A stretch of 64,000 nucleotides of DNA, taken from positions 36,249 through 100,248 of the forward strand of contig NZ_CAXBCK010000002.1 of the NCBI RefSeq assembly GCF_963974425.1, read 5' to 3'. The notes below the pieces were generated by a model that saw nothing but the letters and a program-made list of their open reading frames with translations, did no database searches and was not told where the DNA came from. Of the stretch, positions 63,965-64,000 are shown in pieces. Both the position numbers and the translations under genes were made by a program. The first letter of the stretch is position 1, and the number at the start of each line of letters is the position of its first letter. The stretch comes from Marixanthomonas sp963974425. GTDB lineage: Bacteria; Bacteroidota; Bacteroidia; Flavobacteriales; Flavobacteriaceae.

Positions 63965-64000
63965 TCGAACTCGCGACCCCCTGCGTGACAGGCAGGTATT
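63950..64000 (-). tRNA. tRNA-Asp (GTC), 3' part, cut by the window edge
   Basis: Read on the minus strand: anticodon stem CCTGC/GCAGG around the loop CTGTCAC with anticodon GTC (63987-63989), then the T-arm with TTCGAGT and the acceptor strand CCAGACC plus a G discriminator at 63950. CCA is not encoded. The 5' part lies beyond 64000. It is the integration target of the island. Confidence 0.9.

Overview
The window is AT-rich DNA from a member of the Bacteroidota, most likely a flavobacterium. The evidence is a type IX secretion C-terminal domain, RHS proteins of the Bacteroidota (DUF6443) type, Bacteroidota-style promoters (TTG - 20 bp - TAnnTTTG) and integrases of the Bacteroidota conjugative-transposon type.

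Three regions can be separated. (1) Positions 1-7094 are the flank. They hold a secreted protein of unknown function, a long imperfect palindrome, and what looks like a small mobile element: a tyrosine integrase, a toprim/DUF3987 primase-helicase, an excisionase-type HTH protein and two unknown genes. (2) Positions 7095-63964 are a genomic island of about 56.9 kb integrated in the 3' end of a tRNA-Asp gene. The 17-bp core is repeated at both ends, and a 20-bp block of two arm-type repeats lies about 0.1 kb inside each end. The integrase sits at the left end. A relaxase, a MobC-like protein and an oriT-like region, with no conjugation apparatus, make it look like an integrative mobilizable element. 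(3) The tRNA-Asp gene itself is cut by the right window edge.

The island cargo is mostly conflict systems. From left to right: a split HipBST toxin-antitoxin module with three operators 40 bp apart; a CHAT-family protease; one eight-gene, largely overlapping operon on the minus strand that joins a Gabija-like pair (OLD nuclease and UvrD helicase), a complete Wadjet-like set (JetABCD) and a Septu-like pair (ATPase and HNH nuclease); an XRE regulator with a 26-bp perfect palindrome; the mobilization module; then a second putative defence cluster (AAA_13 ATPase, an unknown protein, a HEPN-motif protein and a DUF4365-like nuclease-fold protein).

The right third (about 39.9-63.5 kb) is an RHS polymorphic-toxin locus: a T9SS-sorted protein, a long RHS-associated protein, and an RHS protein with an exchangeable C-terminal tip. 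Two directly abutting 6688-bp units, identical wherever I compared them, sit in the tip region. Each unit carries a toxin tip, a small membrane protein (putative immunity), an XRE regulator, an ATPase and two tyrosine recombinases. All three junctions share the 11-bp sequence TACAAGTACGG (minus strand), which encodes the conserved RHS core motif YKYG. The junctions have the arrangement expected if a circular element carrying its own toxin tip had integrated site-specifically into the rhs core codons. The new tip is fused in frame to the core, and the old tip (an HExxH metalloprotease-like domain with a lipoprotein partner) is pushed downstream and given a start codon by the element's end. Removing both units in silico restores an intact reading frame with the old tip. 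I consider this candidate toxin-tip-swapping element the most interesting thing in the window.
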